From JAKQHY01 sp034429475 (lineage in GTDB: Bacteria; Chloroflexota; Anaerolineae; B4-G1; SLSP01), in assembly GCA_034429475.1 (NCBI GenBank), contig DAOUGD010000199.1:1-15894 (forward strand): 15,894 nucleotides of DNA, read 5' to 3'. Position numbers and translations under genes: made by a program. The notes below the pieces were generated by a model, which did not search any database, had not been told where the DNA came from, and saw only the letters and a program-made list of their open reading frames with translations. This document shows, in pieces, positions 7,228-15,699 of this stretch (position 1 is its first letter; every line of letters begins with the position of its first letter).

Positions 7228-7338
7228 ACAAACCGGGGTCAGAGTGTGGATGCGCGCCAGCATGTCCCCAGCGCGGAGATCCTGGTCGGCGCGCAAAACG
7301 AGATAGCACGTCCAGGTGAACTCGCGGGATTAACAAGA
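7228..7338. other. Short intergenic region, possibly holding a gene remnant
   Basis: The two flanking genes converge here. No clear intrinsic terminator is visible. On the minus strand, after an in-frame TAA near 7340, the frame stays open and reads a protein-like string that includes LVLRADQDLRAGDMLARIHT. It then runs into the antisense of the membrane-protein gene, so it cannot be an intact gene. It may be a fragment of a decayed gene or chance in GC-rich DNA. Confidence 0.25.
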
Positions 7339-10300
7339 TTACACCCACACTTCTCCCGATAATGCATAGTCTATGGCTTGCTTCATTGTCATTGCTTGCC
7401 CTTCAACCCAGGCTGACCTGTATAAGGCCTCATCAAGGTGTACATGCACGGTGGCGGCCATGCGCGTATATTCAACCTTGTCGCTGGTGTGCTGATCGTC
7501 CAGAAACTCAAGCAATGTTTCTATTGCCCCACACAGTCGTGCTGCCCTCTCCAATTGTCCATTCATCATAGCAATCTTTGTCAATCCGGTTAGGCAATCA
7601 ACGATGCCATCTTTAAGCTTCAATTCTTGATACAAGGCCAGACTTTCCTTAAAGTACGAATTCGCCCGTTGTCTATCGTCTTGATAAAGCGCTACACATC
7701 CCAGATCATGGAGTGTATAAGCAGGGCCAAACTTGTCCCCCAGTTCTCGAAATAATTTGAGGCCTTCCAAATAAAGCGACTTAGCCTCTCCATAATTGCC
7801 TTGTAGCTGTGCTATTCTACCAAGTTTATTGAGCGTTGGCGCAATACCTGATTTGACTTTTAGTTCCCGCCACATTGCTAAACTTTCCTCTAGGAGTGAC
7901 TGGGCGAGCGTCAAGTCTTCATAGAATGTCACTCCGGCACCTAAGTAAAGAAGGGTGTCCGCAATCCCTGTCTTGTTCCCCAATTCTCGCTGAATTGCCA
8001 GTGATTCTTCGTAAAAAGTGCCTGCCGCCGCATAGTTACCCTGAAGGCGTGCCACACGCCCCAGACCGAATAATGCGTCTGCAATACCTTGTTGATCTTC
8101 CAGTTTTCGACATATCGCCAAGCTTTCTGTGTGGAGGGTGTGCGCCAGAGCAAAGTCCTGCCGGAGCCATGCCAGATGCCCTGCGCAATTGAGCGCTTTG
8201 GCCCTGACCGCCGTGTGAGATGACGTTTTTGTTAAGTCCAGGAATTGAGTTAGCCACGTAACTCCCTCACTCCAAAAGCTATGAACGCCCCAAAACCAAT
8301 ATAGTGCAATTGCCAAACGCAAACCTTGAATTTTATCACGAGCTTGTTCTCTGAACCATATCAATGCTTTCCGTAGGTTGTTGTGTTCTGTTTCTAATCT
8401 GTTCAACCAATCCACCTGCTCTGCGCCGCGCAACTGCGGTTCAGCCTTTTCTGCTAGGGCCAGGAAAAAGTTTGCGTGTTGCCAATGCGTCGTTTCAGCT
8501 TCCCCACTTTGTATTAAACACTCAAGGGCATATTGGCGGATAGTCTCAAGCATGTCGAAGCGGGGTTCACCGTCAACCTCGGATGCCTTGAGTAAGCTCT
8601 GATCCACCAGCGACTCGAGCCTGCCCAACATATCCGGCGCTTGATCGGCATCTGAGGAAGGGTCGTCAGCCATAACACACACAACCCCGGCCGCCTCCAG
8701 AGTGCATCCCCCCATGAACACAGCCAGTCGTCGGAACAAGGTTTTTTCTTCTCCCGCCAGCAGGTTGTAGCTCCAATCAATGGTGTCGTGCAGGGCGCGC
8801 TGCCGCGCGGGTATGTCTCTGGCCTGACTTCTAAGGAAACATTGACTGCTTTCCAACTGTGCCAGTATATTGCGGGGCGGTAACAGCCGCACGCGCGCCG
8901 CTGCCAGCTCAATTGCCAGAGGCAGTCCATCCAATCGAGCGCAGAGTTCTGCCACGGGCTGGGCGTTATCGAGCGTTAGAACGAAGTGTGGCTGCGCCTC
9001 TCGCGCTCGCTTAATAAATAGCTGCACACCTGGATATGCCGCCAAGTGTTCAAGAGAAGGCAATTGTGTGAGATCCTCCGGAATCAGCAAGGGGGGCACC
9101 AGATAGATGGACTCACCATACAGTTGTAGCACAGCCCGACTGGTTGCCAGAACTTGAAGTTGCGGTGCGGCAGCAAGCAAGTCGGTCACCGCAGGCGCGG
9201 CGTCGGCCACGTGCTCGAAGTTATCGAGCACCAGCAACAACTGCTTCTCCTGTAAGAAGTCCTTTAGACTTTCCAATAGGGGAAAACCTTGCACTTCGCG
9301 CATGTCCAGTGCCCGCGCGATAATAGGCAATACAAGTCCAGGATCGCTAATAGTCGCTAGCGCAACGAAAAATACACCATCCGCAAAGTGTTCCAGTATA
9401 CCGAGGGCGACTTCCAGCGCCAGCCGCGTCTTGCCGACACCCCCAGGCCCGACTAGCGTTAATAACCGGCAATCAGGTTCTCGTAGGCGCGTCTGTAGTG
9501 CACTCACCTCTGCTTCACGCCCGATGAACGAGGTCAATTGCGCTGGCAAATTGTGGCGCACACTTTCCTTCTTTGCCTTCCCCTGCTGTTCGTATCCTGA
9601 GTTCTTTTGTACTGGCCTCCCAATCTCTCCCAGCTTTTCTTGGGTGAAGAAAGCGGGATCATAGATGGGGAGCGTTTCAGAGATCGGGGGAGATACAGGC
9701 CGGAGCCTGTCGTCGCGGATTTGCTCGTACAACGCACGCGTCTCCGCGGCAGGTTCGACGGCCAGCTCTTCCGCCAGGAGGCGGCAGCAGGCCTCGTACT
9801 GCGCCAGCGCCTCGCTGCGCCGCCCGGTGAGCGCCAGCAGGCGCATCAACTGCCGGTGCGCCTGTTCCTGCCAGCGTTCCAGTTCCACCTGCCGCCAGGC
9901 GTAGTCGCAGGCGTGCTCGTAGTTGCCCTGTCCCTCGTAGATTTCCACCAGATGTTGAAGCGCTGCCGCGGCCTGGCGTTCGAGGCGGTCGCGGACCAGG
10001 CGCATCCAATCCTCGAAGGCTGCGCTACCGCGCACGTGAAAGCCTTCGAGGAAGTCGCCGCGATAGAACGCGACGGCCTCGATTAACTGCGAATCTGTGT
10101 CTGCGGTTCTGAGACCTTCCTGGAATGCGCGCACGTCAAGCCCACAATCGCCAGCATAGTTGAACTGCACCGTCTCGTGGGTGACAAGCAGTAAGGGATT
10201 TTCAACCCGATCCCGATCGCCGATGGCTTTGCGCAAACTCGAAAGGGTGTGGCGAAAGTTGTTGTGGGCCACGGGAGCCGGTTCTTCGGGCCAGAGCAAG

Positions 10301-10449
10301 GTGGTTAGCGCTTCACGGGAATGCGGACGTTCCGATTCCACCGCCAGATACGCTAACAGCGCGCGCGCCTTGAGCGAGCTGAAGGGGATAGACTCTCCAT
10401 CCAACGTGGTCTGGAATGGACCGAGTAGGGATAACGCCAGGTGGCTCAT
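7339..10449 (-). CDS. BTAD/NB-ARC/TPR transcriptional regulator (AfsR/SARP-like)
   Basis: Large signal-responsive transcription factor of 1036 residues. Residues 1-98 are an OmpR-type winged helix (L-S-L-L-G-P-F at the start; S-S-L-K-A-R-A-L-L-A-Y-L-A). Residues 104-249 are a bacterial transcriptional activation (BTAD) domain, ending E-E-L-A-V-E-P-A-A-E-T-R-A-L-Y. An NB-ARC/AP-ATPase module starts at about 313, with Walker A GPGGVGKT (334-341), Walker B LLLVLD409, L-A-T-S-R and G-L-P-L-A-I-E-L-A. A winged-helix segment follows at about 570-640, then 40-residue TPRs at about 740-990. Known relatives are ATP-dependent activators of secondary metabolism or carbohydrate genes. The start at 10449 is chosen because AAAGGAGGGG precedes it and the SARP fold begins there; 19 in-frame codons upstream are rejected. 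It is divergent from the exported protein gene at 10632, a possible target. GC content changes sharply within the gene (see findings). Confidence 0.92.
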   Translation of the reverse strand: MSHLALSLLGPFQTTLDGESIPFSSLKARALLAYLAVESERPHSREALTTLLWPEEPAPVAHNNFRHTLSSLRKAIGDRDRVENPLLLVTHETVQFNYAGDCGLDVRAFQEGLRTADTDSQLIEAVAFYRGDFLEGFHVRGSAAFEDWMRLVRDRLERQAAAALQHLVEIYEGQGNYEHACDYAWRQVELERWQEQAHRQLMRLLALTGRRSEALAQYEACCRLLAEELAVEPAAETRALYEQIRDDRLRPVSPPISETLPIYDPAFFTQEKLGEIGRPVQKNSGYEQQGKAKKESVRHNLPAQLTSFIGREAEVSALQTRLREPDCRLLTLVGPGGVGKTRLALEVALGILEHFADGVFFVALATISDPGLVLPIIARALDMREVQGFPLLESLKDFLQEKQLLLVLDNFEHVADAAPAVTDLLAAAPQLQVLATSRAVLQLYGESIYLVPPLLIPEDLTQLPSLEHLAAYPGVQLFIKRAREAQPHFVLTLDNAQPVAELCARLDGLPLAIELAAARVRLLPPRNILAQLESSQCFLRSQARDIPARQRALHDTIDWSYNLLAGEEKTLFRRLAVFMGGCTLEAAGVVCVMADDPSSDADQAPDMLGRLESLVDQSLLKASEVDGEPRFDMLETIRQYALECLIQSGEAETTHWQHANFFLALAEKAEPQLRGAEQVDWLNRLETEHNNLRKALIWFREQARDKIQGLRLAIALYWFWGVHSFWSEGVTWLTQFLDLTKTSSHTAVRAKALNCAGHLAWLRQDFALAHTLHTESLAICRKLEDQQGIADALFGLGRVARLQGNYAAAGTFYEESLAIQRELGNKTGIADTLLYLGAGVTFYEDLTLAQSLLEESLAMWRELKVKSGIAPTLNKLGRIAQLQGNYGEAKSLYLEGLKLFRELGDKFGPAYTLHDLGCVALYQDDRQRANSYFKESLALYQELKLKDGIVDCLTGLTKIAMMNGQLERAARLCGAIETLLEFLDDQHTSDKVEYTRMAATVHVHLDEALYRSAWVEGQAMTMKQAIDYALSGEVWV

Positions 10450-10451
10450 TG

Positions 10452-10461
10452 CCCCTCCTTT
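10452..10461 (-). promoter_or_regulatory. Ribosome binding site fixing the BTAD regulator start
   Basis: The minus strand reads AAAGGAGGGG four bases before the ATG at 10449. This decides against the upstream in-frame start at 10506, which would lie over the promoter. Confidence 0.8.
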
Positions 10462-10496
10462 CGCTGGTAGCAAAAAGCCAACACAATCCATATTCC

Positions 10497-10505
10497 ATTG
10501 TAGCA
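10497..10505 (-). promoter_or_regulatory. Extended -10 promoter element for the BTAD regulator
   Basis: The minus strand reads TGC followed by TACAAT (10502-10497), an extended -10 (TGN-TANNNT). No convincing -35 hexamer is found 16-18 bases upstream, as is common for extended -10 promoters. The predicted start of transcription is near 10490, giving a leader of about 40 bases. Confidence 0.45.
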
Positions 10506-10590
10506 CATTTTCGGGTTAAAGTGCGTTTTTGGATGAATTGCTAACGATTCACCCACGTTCTGCGGACATCCCACCCATAAAATAAAAAAG

Positions 10591-10605
10591 AGTGACGGAA
10601 TCACT
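10591..10605. repeat. Small inverted repeat in the leader of the exported protein gene
   Basis: AGTGA (10591-10595) and TCACT (10601-10605) are complementary around CGGAA. A related GAGTCAC occurs at 10614-10620, just before the ribosome binding site. It could be an operator for the divergent BTAD regulator, but the arms are only 5 bp long. Confidence 0.4.
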
Positions 10606-10631
10606 GAAACATTGAGTCACCGAGGAGAGAA

Positions 10632-13139
10632 ATGATGTACAGGCGGGTAAAACGCATCATGATCGCCCTCACTGTGGGCCTGGGATGTTTTATTTTGCTC
10701 ACGGTTGACACCGTAGAACGCCCCCTGTCGCGCAGCCTGGCACGGGCGGCCTGGTCGGAGGCGGCGACGCCGATCTCCACGACTTTCCTCACCTATGAAC
10801 TACAGGAAGGCTACATTCACAACTGGTTGATAGCCGGCCCGGACTCCGAGCCGGCAGAGCCTACCGCGGACACTCCCGGCCTCACGCATCTACCGGCGGA
10901 AAATGCGGCCTTCGTGCATGAAGGATTTGAGCTGCGCTGGACCTACTACAAGACGTTCGATGATCACTTCATCAATTTGACAGCAACCGGCGATACGCCT
11001 CGGCCCACACACGCCTGGGCTTACGCGCAGGTGGATTCTCCCTCAGCTCATGAAGTGCTCTTCATCCTTACCGCCTATGGCCCCACCGATCTGTGGATCA
11101 ACGGACAGTACTTGTCAGGGGTAACGGCGGCGCATAGAGCTTCCGCAAGCCATATCTCCCTGCCCGGCTGGCTGAAGGGTGGTCGTAATGAAGTGTGGTT
11201 GCGCTTCGCGCTACCTGCCTCCGCGCCGTTTTCAGTGGGCGGCGGCCTGCAAATCGTGCGTGACGGCGCGGCCGAGCGCCTGACCGTGTTCCTGCCCACA
11301 GAAGTCCCCGACGTTGCCGCGCGCCAATACTACGAGCGTCTGTTGGAGGCGGCCTACCTGGAGTCGCCGGTGGACGTGCGGGGCACTCGTGTGCGCCTGA
11401 CCTGGCCGACCGATCTGGCTCTCTCCGGCGCCTGCGAGATACAGATTCAGGATGCGCGGCATCGCATCTACGTGGAACAATCCCCCTACGTTTTGGCGGG
11501 CCTGAGCGTGGATGCCGGCCATCCCGCGCGTATTTGGGAGGGGGATTATTTCGTGGTGTTGCGCGCGCCGACTATGAGCTACTACCATGGACTGCGCTAC
11601 CAATACCAACTGCCGGTCTACATTGTTGACAATCCCTATGCGACCGAACCCTACGGGACGTATGCCGGCCGCCGCCTGGAAGCGCTCCAGGATGCGGCCA
11701 AGCGCGAGAATTCGGTCTTCTCGGAGATCGCCCGCCTGGCTTTGGGGACGGGCGAAGACCTGGGTGTGGAACGAATGACGGCCCTGGTAGAATATGCCGT
11801 CAAAGCGGAGAGTGATCTGGAATGGGTGGGAGTTGTGGGCCTGGTGACGCGGCTCACAACCGCCGGAGCGCTTACTGCCCCAGAACGCCGCGCGGTTGAA
11901 GACCTTCTGGTGGCGGCGTTGTCTGAGATGCCGCCGGCCCCTGCTGATTGCCCGCTGCCGGCCCTCACCTGGCGACTTCTAGCCGGTCAACTCTACCCGG
12001 AGCGCGTCCTGGATAGCGCCGGGCACACTGGCGCTACGCTGCGCCACCAGAGTGGACGTCAACTGTGGGGCCGGCTCAAACGACAGACGATCTTCACGGC
12101 CGGTGAGGAAAGTTGCTCACTGGAAGCCCGCGTCGTTGCTTTGGCGCACCTCATCGATCTGGCCGAAGACGGCCGGCTCCGCGACCTAAGCGACAGCGCC
12201 CTGGATGACCTTTTCCTGGCGCTCGATCAGTACACTTTCCAGGGCGTGTTAAGCTCCGCCTTCCGGCGCACCACCGCCCCCATGGCAACGAGTCACCGCC
12301 TATCAGATGCGGCGGGGATCAACCGGCTGCTCTGGGGCGTGGGGGTGTACAACCGTCACACAGCGGGTACGGTGAGTCTGGCTGTCTCCTCCTACGAACC
12401 GTTGGCGCCGGCTTACGAACTGGCCTCCATGGCGGAGCCTGTCGCCTGGACGCAGACGCCCCTGGAAACGGCACGCACTGCCTGGCAAGTGCTATTCAAC
12501 CCCCAGTCTCACCACAACCAGGCGATCTACCGCACACAGAATGTGATGCTCGACTCCGTCTCCGGGTATCACCCCGGCGCGCGCGGCGTGGATGAACGTC
12601 TCTGGCAGGCCACGCTGGGGCCAGACGCCGTGGTTTTCGTGAACCATCCGGCCAACCTGAGCGAATCCTCCGACCATTTGCCCAATCGTTGGCTGGGCAA
12701 TGTGGCGCTTCCCGCCGTGGTCCAGTGGCAAGAGACCCTCGTCGCAATCCACGCGCTGCCGGAAGAGGATTGGTTAGGCTTCACCCACGCCTACTTCCCG
12801 ACCTTCGCTTTCGATGAAGTTGCATTTGTGGACAACTGGGCGTTCGCCAGAAAGGGCGATGGCTACGTAGCGCTGACAGCCTCCCAGACCCTCGAACGCA
12901 TCCACACCGGCCCGACCGCCTACCACGAGCTGCGCGCCTACGGGCAGCGCGTCGTCTGGCTCTGCCTCGTGGGTTCCGATGACACGGACGGCTCATTTGC
13001 CGCGTTCCGCAAGGCCGTCCTCGCGTTGGATGTCAATTTCACAGACCTGAGCGTCCGTATGAAGACCCTGCGCGGCGCAGACCTGACCTTCGCCTGGGGT
13101 GAGGCGCTTCACATTAACGGTAAGGTGTGGCAGCCCTAA
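10632..13139 (+). CDS. Exported glycan-active-like protein (heparinase/polysaccharide-lyase-like architecture)
   Basis: Protein of 835 residues with a basic N-terminus (Y-R-R-V-K-R) and a hydrophobic stretch at about residues 9-25, followed by small residues (A-R-A-A). This is a signal peptide or signal anchor, so the protein acts outside the cytoplasm. Residues about 55-230 look like a beta-sandwich with the phrase LWINGQYLSG, as in carbohydrate-binding modules. The middle (about 340-560) is helical, possibly an alpha/alpha toroid. The C-terminal part has W-Q-A-T-L-G-P-D-A-V-V-F-V-N-H-P, an N-R-W-L-G-N segment and A-Y-F-P. From memory these resemble a recurrent, poorly characterised group of bacterial heparinase II/III- or PL-like proteins. 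No catalytic residue can be assigned with confidence. AGGAG at 10623-10627 supports either the ATG at 10632 or the adjacent one at 10635. Position between the BTAD regulator and the alpha-xylosidase suggests polysaccharide use. Confidence 0.8.
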   Translation: MMYRRVKRIMIALTVGLGCFILLTVDTVERPLSRSLARAAWSEAATPISTTFLTYELQEGYIHNWLIAGPDSEPAEPTADTPGLTHLPAENAAFVHEGFELRWTYYKTFDDHFINLTATGDTPRPTHAWAYAQVDSPSAHEVLFILTAYGPTDLWINGQYLSGVTAAHRASASHISLPGWLKGGRNEVWLRFALPASAPFSVGGGLQIVRDGAAERLTVFLPTEVPDVAARQYYERLLEAAYLESPVDVRGTRVRLTWPTDLALSGACEIQIQDARHRIYVEQSPYVLAGLSVDAGHPARIWEGDYFVVLRAPTMSYYHGLRYQYQLPVYIVDNPYATEPYGTYAGRRLEALQDAAKRENSVFSEIARLALGTGEDLGVERMTALVEYAVKAESDLEWVGVVGLVTRLTTAGALTAPERRAVEDLLVAALSEMPPAPADCPLPALTWRLLAGQLYPERVLDSAGHTGATLRHQSGRQLWGRLKRQTIFTAGEESCSLEARVVALAHLIDLAEDGRLRDLSDSALDDLFLALDQYTFQGVLSSAFRRTTAPMATSHRLSDAAGINRLLWGVGVYNRHTAGTVSLAVSSYEPLAPAYELASMAEPVAWTQTPLETARTAWQVLFNPQSHHNQAIYRTQNVMLDSVSGYHPGARGVDERLWQATLGPDAVVFVNHPANLSESSDHLPNRWLGNVALPAVVQWQETLVAIHALPEEDWLGFTHAYFPTFAFDEVAFVDNWAFARKGDGYVALTASQTLERIHTGPTAYHELRAYGQRVVWLCLVGSDDTDGSFAAFRKAVLALDVNFTDLSVRMKTLRGADLTFAWGEALHINGKVWQP

Positions 13140-13188
13140 GGACTGTAAAAATATAGGGCTATCGCATCTGGAGGCTGTTCTTCCTCCG

Positions 13189-13223
13189 ACACTCCCCCAC
13201 CTTTTGCGTGGGGGAGTGTTTTT
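13189..13223 (+). terminator. Intrinsic terminator after the exported protein gene
   Basis: ACACTCCCCCAC (13189-13200) pairs perfectly with 13208-13219 around a 7-base loop, and the stem runs into TTTTT (13219-13223). It lies 49 bases after the TAA and separates this gene from the alpha-xylosidase transcriptionally. Confidence 0.92.
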
Positions 13224-13231
13224 GTTGCAAG

Positions 13232-13259
13232 TTGTGCAGATGGATAATTAACCTAAAAT
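13232..13259 (+). promoter_or_regulatory. Tentative promoter of the alpha-xylosidase gene
   Basis: TTGTGC (13232-13237), a 16-base spacer and TAAAAT (13254-13259) could form a promoter. GATAAT at 13243-13248 is an alternative -10 without a good -35. A promoter is expected here because a strong terminator lies immediately upstream. Confidence 0.35.
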
Positions 13260-13306
13260 AACAGGCGAACGTGAAGCATCGCAAATACAACCCTCACGTT
13301 TCACGG

Positions 13307-13333
13307 CAACTTTTAACTCGCAACTTTGAACTG
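13307..13333 (+). repeat. Imperfect 14-bp direct repeat in the alpha-xylosidase leader
   Basis: CAACTTTTAACTCG (13307-13320) is followed directly by CAACTTTGAACTG (13321-13333), just before the ribosome binding site. The two copies differ at one base and are adjacent. Confidence 0.6.
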
Positions 13334-13335
13334 TT

Positions 13336-13341
13336 AGGAGG
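13336..13341 (+). promoter_or_regulatory. Ribosome binding site fixing the alpha-xylosidase start
   Basis: A consensus AGGAGG lies 7 bases before the ATG at 13349. The in-frame GTG at 13271 would add 26 residues with no counterpart in YicI and is rejected. Confidence 0.9.
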
Positions 13342-13348
13342 TTCCGCT

Positions 13349-15685
13349 ATGAAATTCACCGATGGTTATTGGCGTATGAAGCCCGACATCACGCCGTATC
13401 ATGCCACGCAAGTCACCGATGTCACGGTCGGCGCCGACAAGCTCACCGTGTATGCGACGCCCAAAGCCTTGCATCATCGCGGCGACACGCTCAACATCCC
13501 GCTGCTCACCATCGAGCTGTCGTCCCCACTGGAAGGCGTCATCCGCGTGCGGCTCACGCATCACAAGGGGGGGAAACCGCGCCGCCCGGAATTTGAACTC
13601 AAACCGCAGTCCGCCCCGCAGGTTGTCATTCAAGACGACGCACAAGCCGCCACCCTCACCAGCGGGCGGATCTCCGCGCGGGTGGACAAAACCGGCGGCT
13701 GGAAGCTGACCTTCCTCGACGGCGACCGCGAGTTGACGAACAGCGGCTGGCGCGCGCTCGGCTTCGTGGACACGCCCGGCGGTCGCTTCATCCACGAGCA
13801 ACTGGCCCTGGGCGTCGGCGAATACGTCTACGGCCTGGGCGAACGCTTCACCGCCTTCGTCAAAAACGGCCAAGTCGTCGAGATCTGGAACGAGGACGGC
13901 GGCACGGCCAGCGAGCAATCCTACAAGAACATCCCCTTCTATCTCACCAATCGCGGCTACGGCGTCTTCATCGCTCACCCGGAAAAAGTCTCGCTGGAAG
14001 TCGCCTCCGAAAAGGTGGAGCGCGTGCAGTTCAGCGTGCCGGGCGAAGTGCTGGAATACTTCGTCATTGCCGGCCCCACGCCCAAAGAGGTGCTGGAACG
14101 CTACACCGCGCTCACCGGACGGCCGGCCCTACCCCCCGCGTGGAGCTTCGGCCTCTGGCTCACCACGTCCTTCGTCACCAACTACGACGAAGCCACCGTC
14201 ACCGGCTTCATCCAGGGCATGGCCGACCGCGACCTGCCCCTGCACGTCTTCCACTTCGACTGCTTCTGGATGAAAGCCTTCCACTGGTGCAACCTGGAAT
14301 GGGACCCGGCCGTCTTCCCCGATCCGGTGGGGATGCTGCAACGGATCAAGGCGCGCGGGCTGAAAATCTGCGTGTGGATTAACCCCTACATCGCGCAGCG
14401 CTCCGCGCTCTTCGATGAGGGCATGGGGCACGGCTATCTGCTCAAGCGGGCCGACGGCAGCGTGTGGCAGACGGATGCGTGGCAATCGGGCATGGGGATG
14501 GTGGACTTCACCAATCCGGCGGCGTGCCGGTGGTACGGCGACAAGCTGCGCGCGCTCGTGGACATGGGCGTGGATTGCTTCAAGACGGACTTCGGCGAGC
14601 TGATCCCCACCGACGTGGTGTACTTCGACGGCTCCGACCCGCAACTGATGCACAACTACTACACGCAGCTTTACAATCAGACCGTGTTCGGGGTGTTGGA
14701 AGAGAAATTCGGCGCGGGCGAAGCGGTGGTCTTCGCGCGTTCGGCCACGGCGGGCGGGCAGCAGTTCCCCGTCCACTGGGGCGGCGACTCGACCGCGACC
14801 TTCGAGTCCATGGCCGAGAGCCTGCGCGGCGGGCTGTCGCTCGGACTCTCCGGCTTCGGCTTCTGGAGCCACGACATGGGCGGCTTCGAGCAGACGGCTT
14901 CGGCGGACGTGTATAAGCGCTGGTGCGCCTTCGGCCTGCTCTCGTCCCACAGCCGGCTACACGGCAACAGCTCCTATCGCGTCCCCTGGCTCTTCGACGA
15001 GGCCGGCTCCACCGGCCCCACTGCCAGCGACGTGCTGCGCTTCTTCACGCAGCTCAAATGTCGCCTGGCGCCCTACATCTACAACGCCGCTGTGGAAGCG
15101 CACATCGCCGGGACGCCGGTGTTGCGCGCGATGGTGCTCGAATTCCCCGCCGACCCCGGCTGCGACACGCTCGATCGGCAATATATGTTTGGCGGCAAGC
15201 TGCTGGTGGCTCCCGTCTTCCGGCCCGACGGCGTGGTGGACTATTACCTCCCCGCCGGGACGTGGACGAACTTCCTTAATAATGAAGAGGTCGTGGGCGG
15301 ACGCTGGATTCGGGAGCAGCACGGCTACCTGAGCCTGCCGCTGCTGGCGCGGCCCAACAGCGTCATCCCCGTGGGCGCGAACGATCAACGGCCCGACTAC
15401 GACTTCAGCGACGGCGTGACCTTCCACGTCTTCGCGCTGGACGACGGCGCGACCGCGGCGGCCTCCGTCCCCACCCTTAAGGGCGAGACGGCCATGACCG
15501 TCTCCGTAAGCCGGACCGGGCAGCAGATTCAGGTGCAGGCGCACGGCGCGACCCAGCCGTGGAGTCTCCTGCTGCGCGGGATCGCGGCGGTGCAAGCCGT
15601 CACCGACGGCGCGGCGCACTCCGACCCGCTCGGCGCGCGCATCGTCGCGGACGCCGGCGCGACAACGCTCACCATCAGCTTATAA
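13349..15685 (+). CDS. yicI: GH31 alpha-xylosidase, YicI type
   Basis: Retaining glycoside hydrolase of family 31, 778 residues (E. coli YicI has 772), expected to release alpha-xylose from isoprimeverose and xyloglucan oligosaccharides. No signal peptide is seen, so it acts in the cytoplasm on imported sugars. Residues 1 to about 240 form the N-terminal beta-sandwich, about 243-583 the (beta/alpha)8 barrel, and the rest the two C-terminal beta-domains. The nucleophile is D414 in KTDFGE and the acid/base is D480 in HWGGDS, matching YicI D416 and D482 with a constant offset of two. The residues that set xyloside preference are kept: F275, C305, F306, W343, K412 and R464. Long segments such as FDCFWMKAF and GFGFWSHDMGGFE are nearly identical to YicI. 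It follows the exported glycan-active-like gene but has its own leader. No sugar transporter is visible in the window. Confidence 0.96.
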   Translation: MKFTDGYWRMKPDITPYHATQVTDVTVGADKLTVYATPKALHHRGDTLNIPLLTIELSSPLEGVIRVRLTHHKGGKPRRPEFELKPQSAPQVVIQDDAQAATLTSGRISARVDKTGGWKLTFLDGDRELTNSGWRALGFVDTPGGRFIHEQLALGVGEYVYGLGERFTAFVKNGQVVEIWNEDGGTASEQSYKNIPFYLTNRGYGVFIAHPEKVSLEVASEKVERVQFSVPGEVLEYFVIAGPTPKEVLERYTALTGRPALPPAWSFGLWLTTSFVTNYDEATVTGFIQGMADRDLPLHVFHFDCFWMKAFHWCNLEWDPAVFPDPVGMLQRIKARGLKICVWINPYIAQRSALFDEGMGHGYLLKRADGSVWQTDAWQSGMGMVDFTNPAACRWYGDKLRALVDMGVDCFKTDFGELIPTDVVYFDGSDPQLMHNYYTQLYNQTVFGVLEEKFGAGEAVVFARSATAGGQQFPVHWGGDSTATFESMAESLRGGLSLGLSGFGFWSHDMGGFEQTASADVYKRWCAFGLLSSHSRLHGNSSYRVPWLFDEAGSTGPTASDVLRFFTQLKCRLAPYIYNAAVEAHIAGTPVLRAMVLEFPADPGCDTLDRQYMFGGKLLVAPVFRPDGVVDYYLPAGTWTNFLNNEEVVGGRWIREQHGYLSLPLLARPNSVIPVGANDQRPDYDFSDGVTFHVFALDDGATAAASVPTLKGETAMTVSVSRTGQQIQVQAHGATQPWSLLLRGIAAVQAVTDGAAHSDPLGARIVADAGATTLTISL

Positions 15686-15699
15686 CCCCTCAAACAAAC

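Noticed and set aside
3149..10449. Possible defence island (CPBP/Abi protease, STAND-like ATPase, NB-ARC protein)
   Set aside because: The name Abi and the P-loop repeats are suggestive, but there is no effector nuclease, toxin pair, restriction gene or mobile-element marker. The NB-ARC protein carries a clear SARP/BTAD transcription factor head.
10450..10506. Upstream start at 10506 for the BTAD regulator
   Set aside because: The added 19 codons overlap the -10 element and have no ribosome binding site, whereas AAAGGAGGGG precedes the start at 10449.
14129..14950. Minus-strand open frame of 273 codons opposite the alpha-xylosidase
   Set aside because: It lies over the most conserved catalytic part of the GH31 gene, and its composition is that of a shadow frame.
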